A stretch of 64,000 bases of DNA from Polaribacter sp. Q13 (GTDB taxonomy: Bacteria > Bacteroidota > Bacteroidia > Flavobacteriales > Flavobacteriaceae): NCBI RefSeq assembly GCF_016858305.2, contig NZ_CP074436.1, positions 206,001 to 270,000 on the forward strand, in the 5' to 3' direction. Positions 43,122-53,627 of the stretch are shown piece by piece. Under the pieces are notes generated by a model. It was not told the origin of the DNA. It worked only from the letters and a program-made list of their open reading frames with translations, and ran no database searches. A program made the translations under genes and the position numbers. Numbering within the stretch: position 1 is the first letter of the stretch; each line of letters starts with the position of its first letter.

Positions 43122-43850
43122 TTAGTCTTTATTTTCTTTACGATTTTTTCTACGGATTCTTTCAGTCCTTCTCTTATTCCAAATCTCTTTAATAGCACTC
43201 TTTTTTTGATCTCTAACACTTTTAATTTTAAGCCCTTTTAAACTATAGGTTTCTTCTGGTAGTTTATGATAGCTTATTTGGGTAGCAGTAACAGTGTATG
43301 TGCCTAGTTTACTGTCTTCATCAAAATATTTTAACAAAAAACCATCAACATAAAAGTCGTTTACAAAACCTAAGCCAATATCATTTGTAGTGATTATTTC
43401 TCTTGTAAATGTCTCTTTACTTTTATTATTGATAAGGATAAGATTGTAAACATTCGTATTAAAGTTTAATAGTTTTTCTTGTTCGTTATCTAATTTGTTT
43501 AGTGTTTTTTCTAGCGGTCTAAAGTTACTAGCAGAAGCAATTTTAAGATGGACACTTTTATAACAATCATATTTTATCTCTTTATTATAATCAAATAGCA
43601 CAAAAGTTTCAGCATCAAAAGTGTTTCTAATTGTTTTCTCTATGAGTTTATCTTTATTAAAAATAACAATAATTTCTTTAATTAAATGAGGTGAGTTTTG
43701 TTGTCTTATGCTGAGCTTATTGTCGTATTCTACTTTGTAAGTAATAATTACATCATTTAATATATCTGTATGATTTGGATGTCTCCATTGAGATTTTGCA
43801 GAAAAAAATGAACAAAAAAAGGAAATTAAGATGTAGGTTTTTTTATTCAT
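43122..43850 (-). CDS. exported protein of unknown function
   Basis: The start codon at 43850 follows a near-adjacent ATG (43856); both give the signal peptide ILISFFCSFFSAKSQ. The mature protein (about 220 residues) is mostly beta with regularly spaced hydrophobic strands. It ends in an extremely basic tail (SAIKEIWNKRRTERIRRKNR), which suggests binding of nucleic acid, lipid or a surface polymer. I do not recognise a family. Unlike the usual C-terminal secretion tail, it has no type IX sorting signal that I can see. Confidence 0.6.
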   Translation of the reverse strand: MNKKTYILISFFCSFFSAKSQWRHPNHTDILNDVIITYKVEYDNKLSIRQQNSPHLIKEIIVIFNKDKLIEKTIRNTFDAETFVLFDYNKEIKYDCYKSVHLKIASASNFRPLEKTLNKLDNEQEKLLNFNTNVYNLILINNKSKETFTREIITTNDIGLGFVNDFYVDGFLLKYFDEDSKLGTYTVTATQISYHKLPEETYSLKGLKIKSVRDQKKSAIKEIWNKRRTERIRRKNRKENKD

Positions 43851-43887
43851 ATCCAATTGTACTAATAAAATATAAATATAGTAAATT

Positions 43888-43926
43888 AAAAAGACCTTTC
43901 AATTTTTTAAGTTGAAAGGTCTTTTT
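43888..43926. terminator. terminator after aroB (symmetric)
   Basis: Stem AAAAGACCTTTCAA/TTGAAAGGTCTTTT with T on the outside in both directions; it ends the minus-strand aroB. Confidence 0.85.
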
Positions 43927-43972
43927 AATATCTTGGTTCTTGTTTCTAAAAGCGAAGCAATCTCTAATAGTC

Positions 43973-45031
43973 TTATTTATTATAAAACTCCATACTTTCA
44001 ATAATCAAATCTTCGGGTACTTTACAGTCAATTTTGTAATCTTGATAATCGTTTAATAACACAAAATTTACTTGTCCGTTTACGTTTTTCTTATCGTGTT
44101 TTAGCAATTCCATTATGTCAGAGAAATCTTCTTTCAAAAGATTTACTTTGTTATAAATAGATAAAACAACCTCTTTAACTTCGCTTACTTTTTCAGTAGG
44201 AAAACCTAATAATTTAGATGACATAAAACATTCACAAACCATTCCAATAGCAATAGCTTCACCATGAGTTAGGTTTTCTTTGTCTTCAGATTCTAGGTAA
44301 AAAGACTCAATTGCATGCCCTAACGTATGACCGAAATTTAAAATTTTACGTAAGCTTTGTTCCTTCGGATCTTGTAATACAACTTCATTTTTTATTTCTA
44401 TAGAGCGATGTATTAAATCACTTATAACTAAGTTTTTATTGTTTTTTATTTCTTTAAAAAGTTTAAGATCGTATGTAATGCCGTATTTAAGAATTTCTGC
44501 GGTTCCAGATTTAATTTCTCTAGCAGAAACGGTTGTTAAATAATCAGTATCTACAATTACCATTTCTGGGTTTGCAAACAATCCAATTTGGTTTTTTAGC
44601 ACGCCTAAATCAACTCCGGTTTTTCCTCCAACAGAAGCATCAACCATAGATAATAATGTTGTTGGTATGTTTACAAAGGCTATTCCACGTTTAAAACAAG
44701 AAGCAACAAAACCTCCTAAATCTGTAATAACACCGCCACCTAAAGTAATCAGTAAACTTTTTCTATCACCACCTAATTCGGTAATTGCATTCCAAACTCC
44801 AATACAAGTTTCTATGTTTTTATTGATCTCTCCAGACTCAATTTCTATCACTTCAATGCGTTTGTCTGTTTCTAAATTTCTAATAAATTTAGGATAACAA
44901 TGCTCCATTGTATTTTCATCTACCAAAATAAAAAGTGTAGAATAGTTGTTTTTTGCAATTAAACTAGAAAGTTCTTTGTATGCTTTGTCCTGAAAATTAA
45001 CAGGATATGTTACTGCTTGAATCGATTTCAT
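43973..45031 (-). CDS. aroB: 3-dehydroquinate synthase AroB
   Basis: Second step of the shikimate pathway: DAHP to 3-dehydroquinate with NAD and zinc. From ATG 45031 it has 352 residues, the usual length; a frame start at 45073 would add 14 residues with no family match. Typical features are LGGGVITDLGGFVASCFKRG near residue 90, PTTLLSMVDASVGGKTGVDL, and the zinc-site block LNFGHTLGHAIE. It is divergent from the proline dehydrogenase gene, with which it shares the 45032-45119 promoter region. Confidence 0.93.
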   Translation of the reverse strand: MKSIQAVTYPVNFQDKAYKELSSLIAKNNYSTLFILVDENTMEHCYPKFIRNLETDKRIEVIEIESGEINKNIETCIGVWNAITELGGDRKSLLITLGGGVITDLGGFVASCFKRGIAFVNIPTTLLSMVDASVGGKTGVDLGVLKNQIGLFANPEMVIVDTDYLTTVSAREIKSGTAEILKYGITYDLKLFKEIKNNKNLVISDLIHRSIEIKNEVVLQDPKEQSLRKILNFGHTLGHAIESFYLESEDKENLTHGEAIAIGMVCECFMSSKLLGFPTEKVSEVKEVVLSIYNKVNLLKEDFSDIMELLKHDKKNVNGQVNFVLLNDYQDYKIDCKVPEDLIIESMEFYNK

Positions 45032-45091
45032 TGGTAAATTATTAAGTGTGCAAATTAAAAATAATTTATTCAATTATTGCCATTCAAATAC

Positions 45092-45099
45092 TATATTTG
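45092..45099 (+). promoter_or_regulatory. proline dehydrogenase -7 box (TATATTTG)
   Basis: Exact TAnnTTTG match, 20 bp before ATG 45120, with a TTG at 45077 near the -33 position. It decides that start against a longer frame from 45048. Confidence 0.75.
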
Positions 45100-45119
45100 T
45101 TTTACTAAATCGATGTAGT

Positions 45120-46283
45120 ATGAATATTTTTGACAATACCCAAGTTGCCTTTTCTTTAAAGTCAGATTCTCAATTAGAAAGAGCTTATTTTTTGTTTAGA
45201 ATGATACAGAATGAACCTATGGTAAGAATAGGTTCTGCGGTAACTAATTTTGCATTAAAAGTACATTTACCGGTAGAAGGCTTAATCCGTTCTACTGTTT
45301 TCGATCATTTTTGTGGAGGCGTAACTGAAGAAGATTGTATGCCTATTATAGACAATATGTACAACAATGGTAATGTACATAGTGTGTTAGATTATTCAGT
45401 AGAAGGGCAAGACCAAGAAGTTAGTTTTGATGGTGCTTTAGAAAAAATATTAAAAATTATTAATTTTTGTGAAGAAAAAGAATCTATTCCCTATGCTGTT
45501 TTTAAGCCATCTGGGTTTGGTCGTTTTGAATTGTATCAAAAAATATCCGAAGAAAAAACCTTAACTCAAAAAGAGGAAGAAGAATGGAATAGAGTAGTGG
45601 CTCGTTTTCATAAAGTATGTGATGTTGCCTTTAAAAAAGATGTTCCCTTATTAATTGATGCAGAAGAAAGCTGGATGCAAAAAGCTGCAGACGAATTAAT
45701 AGAAGAGTTAATGGAGATTTATAACAAAGAAAAAGCCATCGTGTTTAATACATTACAAATGTATAAACACGACAGAATGGACTATCTAAAAACATTGCAT
45801 GCCAAAGCAAAAGAGAAAGGTTTTTATATAGGAATGAAAGTTGTTAGAGGTGCTTATATGGAAAAAGAACGTGAAAGAGCTGAAGAAAAAGGATATCCTT
45901 CTCCAATTTGTAAAGACAAACAAGCTACAGATTTAAATTATGATACCTGTATAAAATACATGATGGATCATCCAAAAATGGCTTTATTTGCAGGGACTCA
46001 TAATGAGGAGAGCTCTTATTTGTTAATGGATTTAGCAAAAAAACACGGCATTAAAGAAAATGACAACCGCCTTTGGTTTGGACAATTATTTGGTATGAGC
46101 GATCATATTAGTTACAACTTGGCAAACCAAGGGTATAATGTAGCCAAATATTTGCCTTTTGGTCCTGTTAGAGATGTGATGCCGTATTTAATACGAAGAG
46201 CAGAAGAAAACACTTCTGTAGCCGGACAAACAAGTAGAGAGTTAAATCTGTTAAAAACGGAAAGAAAGAGAAGAAAATTATAA
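45120..46283 (+). CDS. proline dehydrogenase
   Basis: Oxidises proline to pyrroline-5-carboxylate with FAD. From ATG 45120 it has 387 residues. The TIM-barrel domain shows the conserved LLIDAEESWMQ near residue 178, MKVVRGAYMEKERERA (substrate and FAD loop), LFAGTHNEES, and the C-terminal YLPFGPVRDVMPYLIRRAEENT. It lacks the P5C dehydrogenase domain of bifunctional PutA, so that step is encoded elsewhere. Its stop overlaps the next gene by one base. Confidence 0.92.
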   Translation: MNIFDNTQVAFSLKSDSQLERAYFLFRMIQNEPMVRIGSAVTNFALKVHLPVEGLIRSTVFDHFCGGVTEEDCMPIIDNMYNNGNVHSVLDYSVEGQDQEVSFDGALEKILKIINFCEEKESIPYAVFKPSGFGRFELYQKISEEKTLTQKEEEEWNRVVARFHKVCDVAFKKDVPLLIDAEESWMQKAADELIEELMEIYNKEKAIVFNTLQMYKHDRMDYLKTLHAKAKEKGFYIGMKVVRGAYMEKERERAEEKGYPSPICKDKQATDLNYDTCIKYMMDHPKMALFAGTHNEESSYLLMDLAKKHGIKENDNRLWFGQLFGMSDHISYNLANQGYNVAKYLPFGPVRDVMPYLIRRAEENTSVAGQTSRELNLLKTERKRRKL

Positions 46284-46579
46284 TGACGAGCGTTGAAGAA
46301 ATAAAATTATTAATTTATAGAAATAAGTTAAGGCTTGCCCAAGAATTAAGGCAAAGTAAGGAAGCTGTTTTTTTAATAAAAAAAGCTACATATTCTAATT
46401 TAACACCGGTAGAAAAAGAGAAAATTAAAATACAGTTATTAGATATTTGTAAAGCAGTGCCTTCATTAGCTGTGTTTTTATTACCAGGTGGGGCTTTGTT
46501 ATTACCGCTTTTAATAAAATTAATTCCAGATATTTTACCATCGGCATTTCAAGATGATTTGCCAGAAGATAAAAAATAG
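46283..46579 (+). CDS. small LETM1-like protein
   Basis: A 98-residue protein whose middle matches the LETM1 domain ending: LTPVEKEKIKIQLLDICKAVPSLAVFLLPGGALLLPLLIKL, i.e. helix then one hydrophobic segment with PGG. Full-length LETM1 proteins are much longer and work in ion homeostasis or membrane-ribosome contacts; this is a minimal bacterial form. It starts on the last base of the proline dehydrogenase stop (TAATG), so it is translationally coupled. Confidence 0.7.
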   Translation: MTSVEEIKLLIYRNKLRLAQELRQSKEAVFLIKKATYSNLTPVEKEKIKIQLLDICKAVPSLAVFLLPGGALLLPLLIKLIPDILPSAFQDDLPEDKK

Positions 46580-46639
46580 GCGCTTAAAATTCTTTTAAAT
46601 TAAAGTGCTTAAAACTTTATTTATCAAAAAATAATACAA

Positions 46640-46647
46640 TACATTTG
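46640..46647 (+). promoter_or_regulatory. thiamin operon -7 box (TACATTTG)
   Basis: Exact TAnnTTTG match ending about 8 nt before the TPP aptamer. Confidence 0.7.
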
Positions 46648-46654
46648 TAGAGTA

Positions 46655-46735
46655 AACTTTAGGAGTAGCTATTAAATTAGTTTGAGAAAAATCCTTAGAA
46701 CCTGATTTGGTTAATACCAACGTAGGAAAAAGTTG
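46655..46735 (+). promoter_or_regulatory. TPP riboswitch (thi-box)
   Basis: The thi-box core is clear: AGGAGTAGC, then TGAGAAAAATCC, CTTAGAACCTGATTTGGTTA, ATACCAACGTAGGAAA. P1 can close between AACTTT (about 46655-46660) and AAAAGTT (about 46728-46734). It precedes thiS by about 60 nt, so it senses thiamin pyrophosphate and presumably shuts off the whole thiamin locus. Confidence 0.95.
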
Positions 46736-46794
46736 CTTAGATTTAGTTATACAAAAACTACCTCTCTACGGTTTACAGTAAATATTTAAAAAAT

Positions 46795-46998
46795 ATGATT
46801 ACTATAAAAGTAAACCAAGAAAATCATCAATTTTCAGACAATTTAGCATTAGAACAATTAATTCGTTTTTTAGAAATAAAAACGAACGGAATTGCTGTTG
46901 CTATAAATGGTAGTGTCGTTAAAAAAAGCGATTGGTCTTTACGGTTACTTCAAAATAGTGATGAAGTTTTAATTATTAAATCCACCCAAGGTGGTTAG
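46795..46998 (+). CDS. thiS: sulfur carrier protein ThiS
   Basis: A 67-residue ubiquitin-like protein that carries thiocarboxylate sulfur for thiazole synthesis. The C-terminal KSTQGG with the essential Gly-Gly is present, as is VAINGSVVKKSDW. First gene after the TPP riboswitch. Its activating enzyme is probably the ThiF-like protein at the end of the locus. Confidence 0.9.
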   Translation: MITIKVNQENHQFSDNLALEQLIRFLEIKTNGIAVAINGSVVKKSDWSLRLLQNSDEVLIIKSTQGG

Positions 46999-47038
46999 TA
47001 ATTAGACTATTAAAAAACAAACTATTTAATTGATCTAA

Positions 47039-48907
<1,869 letters not shown>

Positions 48908-48912
48908 AATAA

Positions 48913-49004
48913 TTAGGAAGTTCCCACGCTTAGAAAAAAGCGTGGGCGGGCTTTCCGTTATATCTTTTGCTGAAAAAGCAAAAGGATGCCACTGCAATCC
49001 CTAA
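48913..49004 (-). repeat. composite intergenic repeat, copy C (diverged)
   Basis: On the minus strand it reads TAGGGATTGCAGTGGCATCC, TTTTGC...GCAAAAGATATAAC, then GGAAAGC and a CCCACGCTT/AAGCGTGGG stem (48923-48946). The order matches copies A and B, but without their TCTTTCGACTTC block. The GC stem may also end the thiC transcript. Confidence 0.7.
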
Positions 49005-49110
49005 CTCAAAAACCAAAGCAACTGTAATTACGAGAAGGTGAAAGTTATCGTCATTACGAGGAGGTACGACGAAGTAATCTTATCTTTTAATTTCAAAAAC
49101 TAAAAACACT

Positions 49111-49713
49111 ATGATAATTCTTATCTCACCAGAAAACGATATCCCAAACGAAATAGAGACACTAAACCAATTATTTAAAGAAGGTTTAATGGTGTATCAT
49201 TTTAGAAAACCTGCTAAAAATTACGAAGAACACGTCGCGTATTTAAATCAGGTAGATAAAGAATTTCACAATAGAATTGTAGTGCATTATCATCATGAGT
49301 TGATAAATGAGTTTAATTTAAAAGGAATCCATTTTCAGGAACAAAAAAGAATAGATCATATCGATGATCCGAGTGAGTATTTTAAAAATCTAAACATGTA
49401 TGGAAAAACAATTAGTTCTTCTTTTCATGAACCCAAAGTTTTAAAAGATTGTTATTTCGAATTTGATTACCATTTATTGAGCCCTGTTTTTTCTTCTATT
49501 TCTAAAGAAGGCTATGAAGGCAAAGGTTTTGATGTGAATCATATTAATAAAACCATTATTGGAATGGGCGGAATTAATACAGATACCATAGCACAAACTA
49601 TACAATTAGGTTTTAAAGGAATTGGAGTTTTAGGAGGCGTTTGGAATGCAGAAAACCCGGTTGAGAGTTTTATCAATATAAAACGTGCTTATCAAGTATG
49701 TACAGCAAATTAA
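49111..49713 (+). CDS. ThiE/TenI-like protein (probable thiazole tautomerase)
   Basis: A 200-residue TIM-barrel protein related to thiamin-phosphate synthase. It lacks the ThiE strings VQLRxK and INDxxxxA of the canonical copy at 50962; instead it has YHFRKPAKN, HGIHFQEQ-like KGIHFQEQKR, LLSPVFSSISKEGYEGKGF and GMGGI, which fit TenI better. TenI isomerises thiazole carboxylate tautomers. In this reading ThiE does the coupling and this protein the tautomerisation (inference). Confidence 0.72.
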   Translation: MIILISPENDIPNEIETLNQLFKEGLMVYHFRKPAKNYEEHVAYLNQVDKEFHNRIVVHYHHELINEFNLKGIHFQEQKRIDHIDDPSEYFKNLNMYGKTISSSFHEPKVLKDCYFEFDYHLLSPVFSSISKEGYEGKGFDVNHINKTIIGMGGINTDTIAQTIQLGFKGIGVLGGVWNAENPVESFINIKRAYQVCTAN

Positions 49714-50200
49714 TACGATTATCATGTTAATTTGAGGTATCAGATAAAAAAATATCAAACGGAAATAATGACGTGCAGTTTTGTCATTTCGACCAAAGGG
49801 AGAAATCACATATTATTGCTCAATTTTACGTTCTCCTCTTTATGAGACTTCTCCCAAAAGGTCGAAGTGACAGGTTTGTGGAGCTTTTTTTGTAATTTGA
49901 AATAATAATAATAATAATAACTAGTTGATTTGTAATTTTTTTGTATGGAAAAGGTCAATGGTAGCACAGTCGAGAACTACGTAAGTTAAGAGTTATTTAG
50001 GTTTGAGGAGTGGGAAAGGTTATTAAGTATAAGATTGCCACGTCCTTTGTTTTCGAAATGACAATTACAATGGATAAAACTCTTGTCAGTTCGAGTGTTT
50101 TTATGAAGTGATAAGGAAATAAAAATGTATCGAGAACACGTTTGTAAAACACGAATTTGTTTTCAAAAAGAAGAAAGAATTTAAAAGAAATAAATAAAAT
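49714..50200. other. intergenic repeat-rich region before thiD
   Basis: No gene seen. Contents: an inverted repeat (arms 49782-49807 and 49844-49872) of the TGTCATTTCGACC type, a TAA/ATA trinucleotide run (about 49899-49920), and two further decayed repeats, GATTGCCACGTCC...GAAATGACAA (about 50033-50064) and TGTCAGTTCGAGTG...TATCGAGAAC (about 50087-50138). Confidence 0.6.
49782..49872. repeat. dispersed inverted repeat (hairpin element)
   Basis: Left arm TGTCATTTCGACCAAAGGGA and right arm, read in reverse complement, TGTCACTTCGACCTTTTGGG; each continues with GAGAA(A/G)TC. About 26 bp per arm, with a 36-bp centre. Confidence 0.75.
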
Positions 50201-50965
50201 TTGAATCAAAAAAACTACATATTAACCATTGCAGGTTTAGATCCTTCGAGTGGAGCGGGAATTACATCAGATATGAAGACATTTGAAGCGCATAATCTAT
50301 ACGGATTATCGGTGTGTACTGCAGTTACGGTTCAGAATGATATTGAGTTTACAGACTGTGTTTGGATAGAGAAAAAAGTGATATTAAGTCAAGTAAAACA
50401 ACTTTTTAAACGCTTTTATATTCCTGTTGTAAAAATCGGAATCATTAAATCTTGGAAAATTTTGTTAGAAGTTATTCAAGCTTTAAAAAAGTTAAATCCG
50501 GAGATTAAAATAGTTTTAGATCCTATTTTAAAAGCAAGTGCGGGTTTTAAATTTCATAGCATACAAGATCTAGAAACTTTTGAAAAAGTATTAGAAAATT
50601 GCGATTTTATAACGCCAAATTATGATGAAATAAAAGCATTGTTTCCAGATAAAAGCATAGAACAAACCATAGAGTTTATCGCAGAAAGAACAAATATCTA
50701 CTTAAAAGGCGGACATAGAACGGACAAAAAAGGTTGGGACGAAGTGTATTACAGTAAAATTGTAAAACTAAATATTCCTCCAATCACCACAAAACCCATT
50801 TATGAAAAACACGGAAGTGGTTGTGTTTTATCATCCGCTTTAGCAGCAAATTTAGTGAAAGAGATTCCTTTAGAAGACGCTTGTAGAAATACAAAATTGT
50901 ACACAGAACAGTTTTTAAGTTCTAACGAGTCCTTATTAGGAACACATAATTATCAACAAAAATGA
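50201..50965 (+). CDS. thiD: hydroxymethylpyrimidine (phosphate) kinase ThiD
   Basis: Kinase that turns HMP into HMP-PP, the pyrimidine donor for ThiE. The 254-residue PfkB/ribokinase-like protein starts with TTG (MNQKNYILTIAGLDPSSGAGITSD as read), then KIGII and DPILKASAGF, ITPNYDEIKALF, YLKGGHRTD and the anion hole KHGSGCVLSSALAANL. Its stop overlaps thiE by ATGA. Confidence 0.9.
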   Translation: MNQKNYILTIAGLDPSSGAGITSDMKTFEAHNLYGLSVCTAVTVQNDIEFTDCVWIEKKVILSQVKQLFKRFYIPVVKIGIIKSWKILLEVIQALKKLNPEIKIVLDPILKASAGFKFHSIQDLETFEKVLENCDFITPNYDEIKALFPDKSIEQTIEFIAERTNIYLKGGHRTDKKGWDEVYYSKIVKLNIPPITTKPIYEKHGSGCVLSSALAANLVKEIPLEDACRNTKLYTEQFLSSNESLLGTHNYQQK

Positions 50966-51567
50966 TTAGTAAATTACAATATATATCACAAGGAGAAACG
51001 CCCGAAACTCATTTAGAAAACCTACAAAAAGCATGTGTTTCTGGGGCAGATTGGGTGCAATTACGTTTAAAAAATTGTGATGTTGAAACCATTTTAGAAA
51101 CGGCTCAAAAGGCAAGAGAAATAACAAATAGTTTTAATGCAAAACTAATTATAAACGATCATTACAAAATTGCGAAAGCTGTAAAAGCAGACGGAGTGCA
51201 TTTAGGTAAAAGTGATGAATGTCCGTTAGTGGTTCGTACCTATTTAGGTGCATCTTTTATAATTGGAGGAACTGCAAATACAGCTGAAGATTGTAACAGT
51301 TTACTTGACAAAAAAGTAGATTATATTGGTTTAGGTCCTTATCGATTTACAGAAACCAAAAAGAATTTAAGTCCGGTTTTAGGTGTTTTAGGCTACAGAA
51401 AAATAGTAAAAGAATTACAAACGGAAACACCAATAATTGCAATTGGCGGAATTACATTAAAAGATGTCTCCGAAATAATAAACACAGGAATTTACGGAGT
51501 TGCAGTTTCTGGAGAAATAACAAAAGAAGTTAGCAGTATTGCTGAATTTCAAGAAATTTTAAATTGA
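50962..51567 (+). CDS. thiE: thiamin-phosphate synthase ThiE
   Basis: Couples HMP-PP and the thiazole phosphate carboxylate to thiamin phosphate. All canonical blocks are present: DWVQLRLKN, AKLIINDHYKIAKAV, ADGVHLGKSD, IIGGTANTAED, DYIGLGPYRFTETKKNL and IIAIGGIT. 201 residues, normal for a single-domain ThiE. Overlaps thiD by 4 bp. Confidence 0.93.
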   Translation: MISKLQYISQGETPETHLENLQKACVSGADWVQLRLKNCDVETILETAQKAREITNSFNAKLIINDHYKIAKAVKADGVHLGKSDECPLVVRTYLGASFIIGGTANTAEDCNSLLDKKVDYIGLGPYRFTETKKNLSPVLGVLGYRKIVKELQTETPIIAIGGITLKDVSEIINTGIYGVAVSGEITKEVSSIAEFQEILN

Positions 51568-51672
51568 GAAAGAGAGATGTCAACTAGAACAAGGTTTATA
51601 GGTTAGGGATTTTATAAGATGAACTAGGTTTAAACTTTGCTCGACGTGATGTCAAATCAAAAAAAACATATA

Positions 51673-52443
51673 ATGAGTCAAAAATTAAAAATAGCAGACA
51701 AAGAATTTACCTCTCGTTTATTTACAGGAACAGGGAAATTTAGTTCATCTCAGTTAATGAAAGAAGCAGTATTGGCTTCCGAAAGTGAGTTGATAACAGT
51801 GGCTTTAAAAAGGGTAGATGTTGCAAATGAAGAAGATGATATTTTATCTCATTTGAATCATAAACGTATTAATTTGTTGCCAAATACATCTGGAGTAAGA
51901 ACTGCCAAAGAAGCTGTTTTTGCGGCCGAATTATCTAGGGAAGCTTTAGAAACGAATTGGGTAAAATTAGAAATTCACCCAGATCCAAGATATTTATTAC
52001 CAGACCCAATAGAAACTTTAAAAGCGGCAGAAGAATTGGTGAAATTAGGTTTTGTGGTGATGCCATATATTCATGCAGACCCAGTTTTATGTAAGCGTTT
52101 AGAAGATGTTGGAGTACAATGTGTAATGCCTTTAGGTGCGCCAATTGGAAGTAACAAAGGTTTAAAAACGGTCGATTTTTTAGACATTATAATAGAACAA
52201 TCTAACGTGCCTGTAATTGTAGATGCTGGTATTGGCGCACCGTCTCACGCAGCGTATGCGATGGAATTAGGCGCAGATGCTGTTTTGGTAAATACGGCAA
52301 TTGCAGTTTCTCAAAACCCTGTTGCCATGGCAAAAGCATTTAAAATGGCAGTGGAAGCGGGTAGAATAGCATACGAAGCAAAATTGGCTCCAAGAAGTGA
52401 AATGGCCATTGCAAGCAGTCCGTTAACTAGTTTTTTAAATTAA
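51673..52443 (+). CDS. thiG: thiazole synthase ThiG
   Basis: Forms the thiamin thiazole from DXP, dehydroglycine and ThiS thiocarboxylate. I chose ATG 51673 ([19 protein letters not shown]), giving 256 residues; the upstream frame adds 12 residues outside the family. Diagnostic strings are [46 protein letters not shown] and [20 protein letters not shown]. Three bp before thiH. Confidence 0.94.
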   Translation: MSQKLKIADKEFTSRLFTGTGKFSSSQLMKEAVLASESELITVALKRVDVANEEDDILSHLNHKRINLLPNTSGVRTAKEAVFAAELSREALETNWVKLEIHPDPRYLLPDPIETLKAAEELVKLGFVVMPYIHADPVLCKRLEDVGVQCVMPLGAPIGSNKGLKTVDFLDIIIEQSNVPVIVDAGIGAPSHAAYAMELGADAVLVNTAIAVSQNPVAMAKAFKMAVEAGRIAYEAKLAPRSEMAIASSPLTSFLN

Positions 52444-52446
52444 AGT

Positions 52447-53556
52447 ATGAGTCATTTTAAAGAACTTTTCGATACCTATAATTGGGATTTTAGCCTAAAA
52501 AGTATTTTCGATAAAACAGCTGTTGAGGTAGAACAAGCGTTGGCAAAAGATAAGCTGGATTTAGAAGATTTTAAAGCCTTAATTTCTCCTGCCGCAAAAC
52601 CATTTTTAGAAGAAATGGCATATAAAAGTCAACTGTTGACTAAAAAACGTTTCGGAAATACGATGCAGATGTATGTGCCAATGTATTTGAGTAACGAATG
52701 TCAGAATATTTGTACGTATTGTGGTTTTAGTATGACGAATAAAATTCCGAGACGGACGCTAACAGATGCAGAAATTTTAAAGGAAGTCGCTTTTTTAAAA
52801 GCCAAAGGCTACGATCATATTTTGTTGGTAACTGGAGAAGCGAATAAAACGGTAGGAGTAGCATATATTAAGAATGCTATTCAATTAATCCGTTCTCAGT
52901 TTTCGAATATTACGATTGAAGTACAGCCTTTAGACCAAGATGAATATGAGTTGTTGGTGGAAAACGGCTTGTATGCGGTTTTGGTGTATCAAGAAACGTA
53001 TCATAGAGACGAGTACAAGAAACATCATCCGAAGGGAAAAAAATCTAATTTCGATTATCGATTAGATACACCAGATAGATTAGGAAAAGCAGGAATTCAT
53101 AAGATTGGTTTGGGCGCTTTATTCGGATTAGAAGATTGGCGTGCCGATAGCTTTTTTACCGCTTTGCATTTAAAATATTTACAGAAAACGTATTGGAAGA
53201 CAAAGTATTCCATTTCTTTTCCCAGATTGCGTCCGCATTCTGGCGGATTAGAGCCAAAAGTAGAAATGACAGATTCGGACTTGGTACAACTTATTTGTGC
53301 GTTTCGTTTGTTTGACGAAGACATAGAGTTATCAATGTCTACCAGGGAAAGTGAAGTTTTTAGAAATCATATTGTCAATTTAGGAATTACTTCTATTAGT
53401 GCAGAATCTAAAACAAATCCTGGAGGGTATTCGGTAGCACCACAATCTTTAGAACAGTTTGAAATTTCTGATGAAAGAAGTACTGCTGAGGTGGTACAAA
53501 TGCTAAAAAATCAAGATTTAGAAGTGGTTTGGAAAGATTGGGAACATTTTAGGTAA
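52447..53556 (+). CDS. thiH: 2-iminoacetate synthase ThiH
   Basis: Radical SAM enzyme that cleaves tyrosine to dehydroglycine for ThiG. The 369-residue protein has the iron-sulfur motif CQNICTYCGF (C-x3-C-x2-C), YDHILLVTGEANK, TIEVQPLDQDEYE and LSMSTRESEVFRN. Its presence, not ThiO, means this organism uses the tyrosine route and presumably carries it out under low oxygen or protected conditions. Confidence 0.94.
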   Translation: MSHFKELFDTYNWDFSLKSIFDKTAVEVEQALAKDKLDLEDFKALISPAAKPFLEEMAYKSQLLTKKRFGNTMQMYVPMYLSNECQNICTYCGFSMTNKIPRRTLTDAEILKEVAFLKAKGYDHILLVTGEANKTVGVAYIKNAIQLIRSQFSNITIEVQPLDQDEYELLVENGLYAVLVYQETYHRDEYKKHHPKGKKSNFDYRLDTPDRLGKAGIHKIGLGALFGLEDWRADSFFTALHLKYLQKTYWKTKYSISFPRLRPHSGGLEPKVEMTDSDLVQLICAFRLFDEDIELSMSTRESEVFRNHIVNLGITSISAESKTNPGGYSVAPQSLEQFEISDERSTAEVVQMLKNQDLEVVWKDWEHFR

Positions 53557-53627
53557 TCAATGATCAATAATCATTTATCAGTGATCAATTATCAATTATG
53601 AAATTAATGCTTTAAATTAGATTTATC

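Noticed and set aside
49899..49920. TAA/ATA trinucleotide run as phase-variable switch
   Set aside because: It lies in a decayed intergenic repeat region, away from any promoter or coding start I can recognise.
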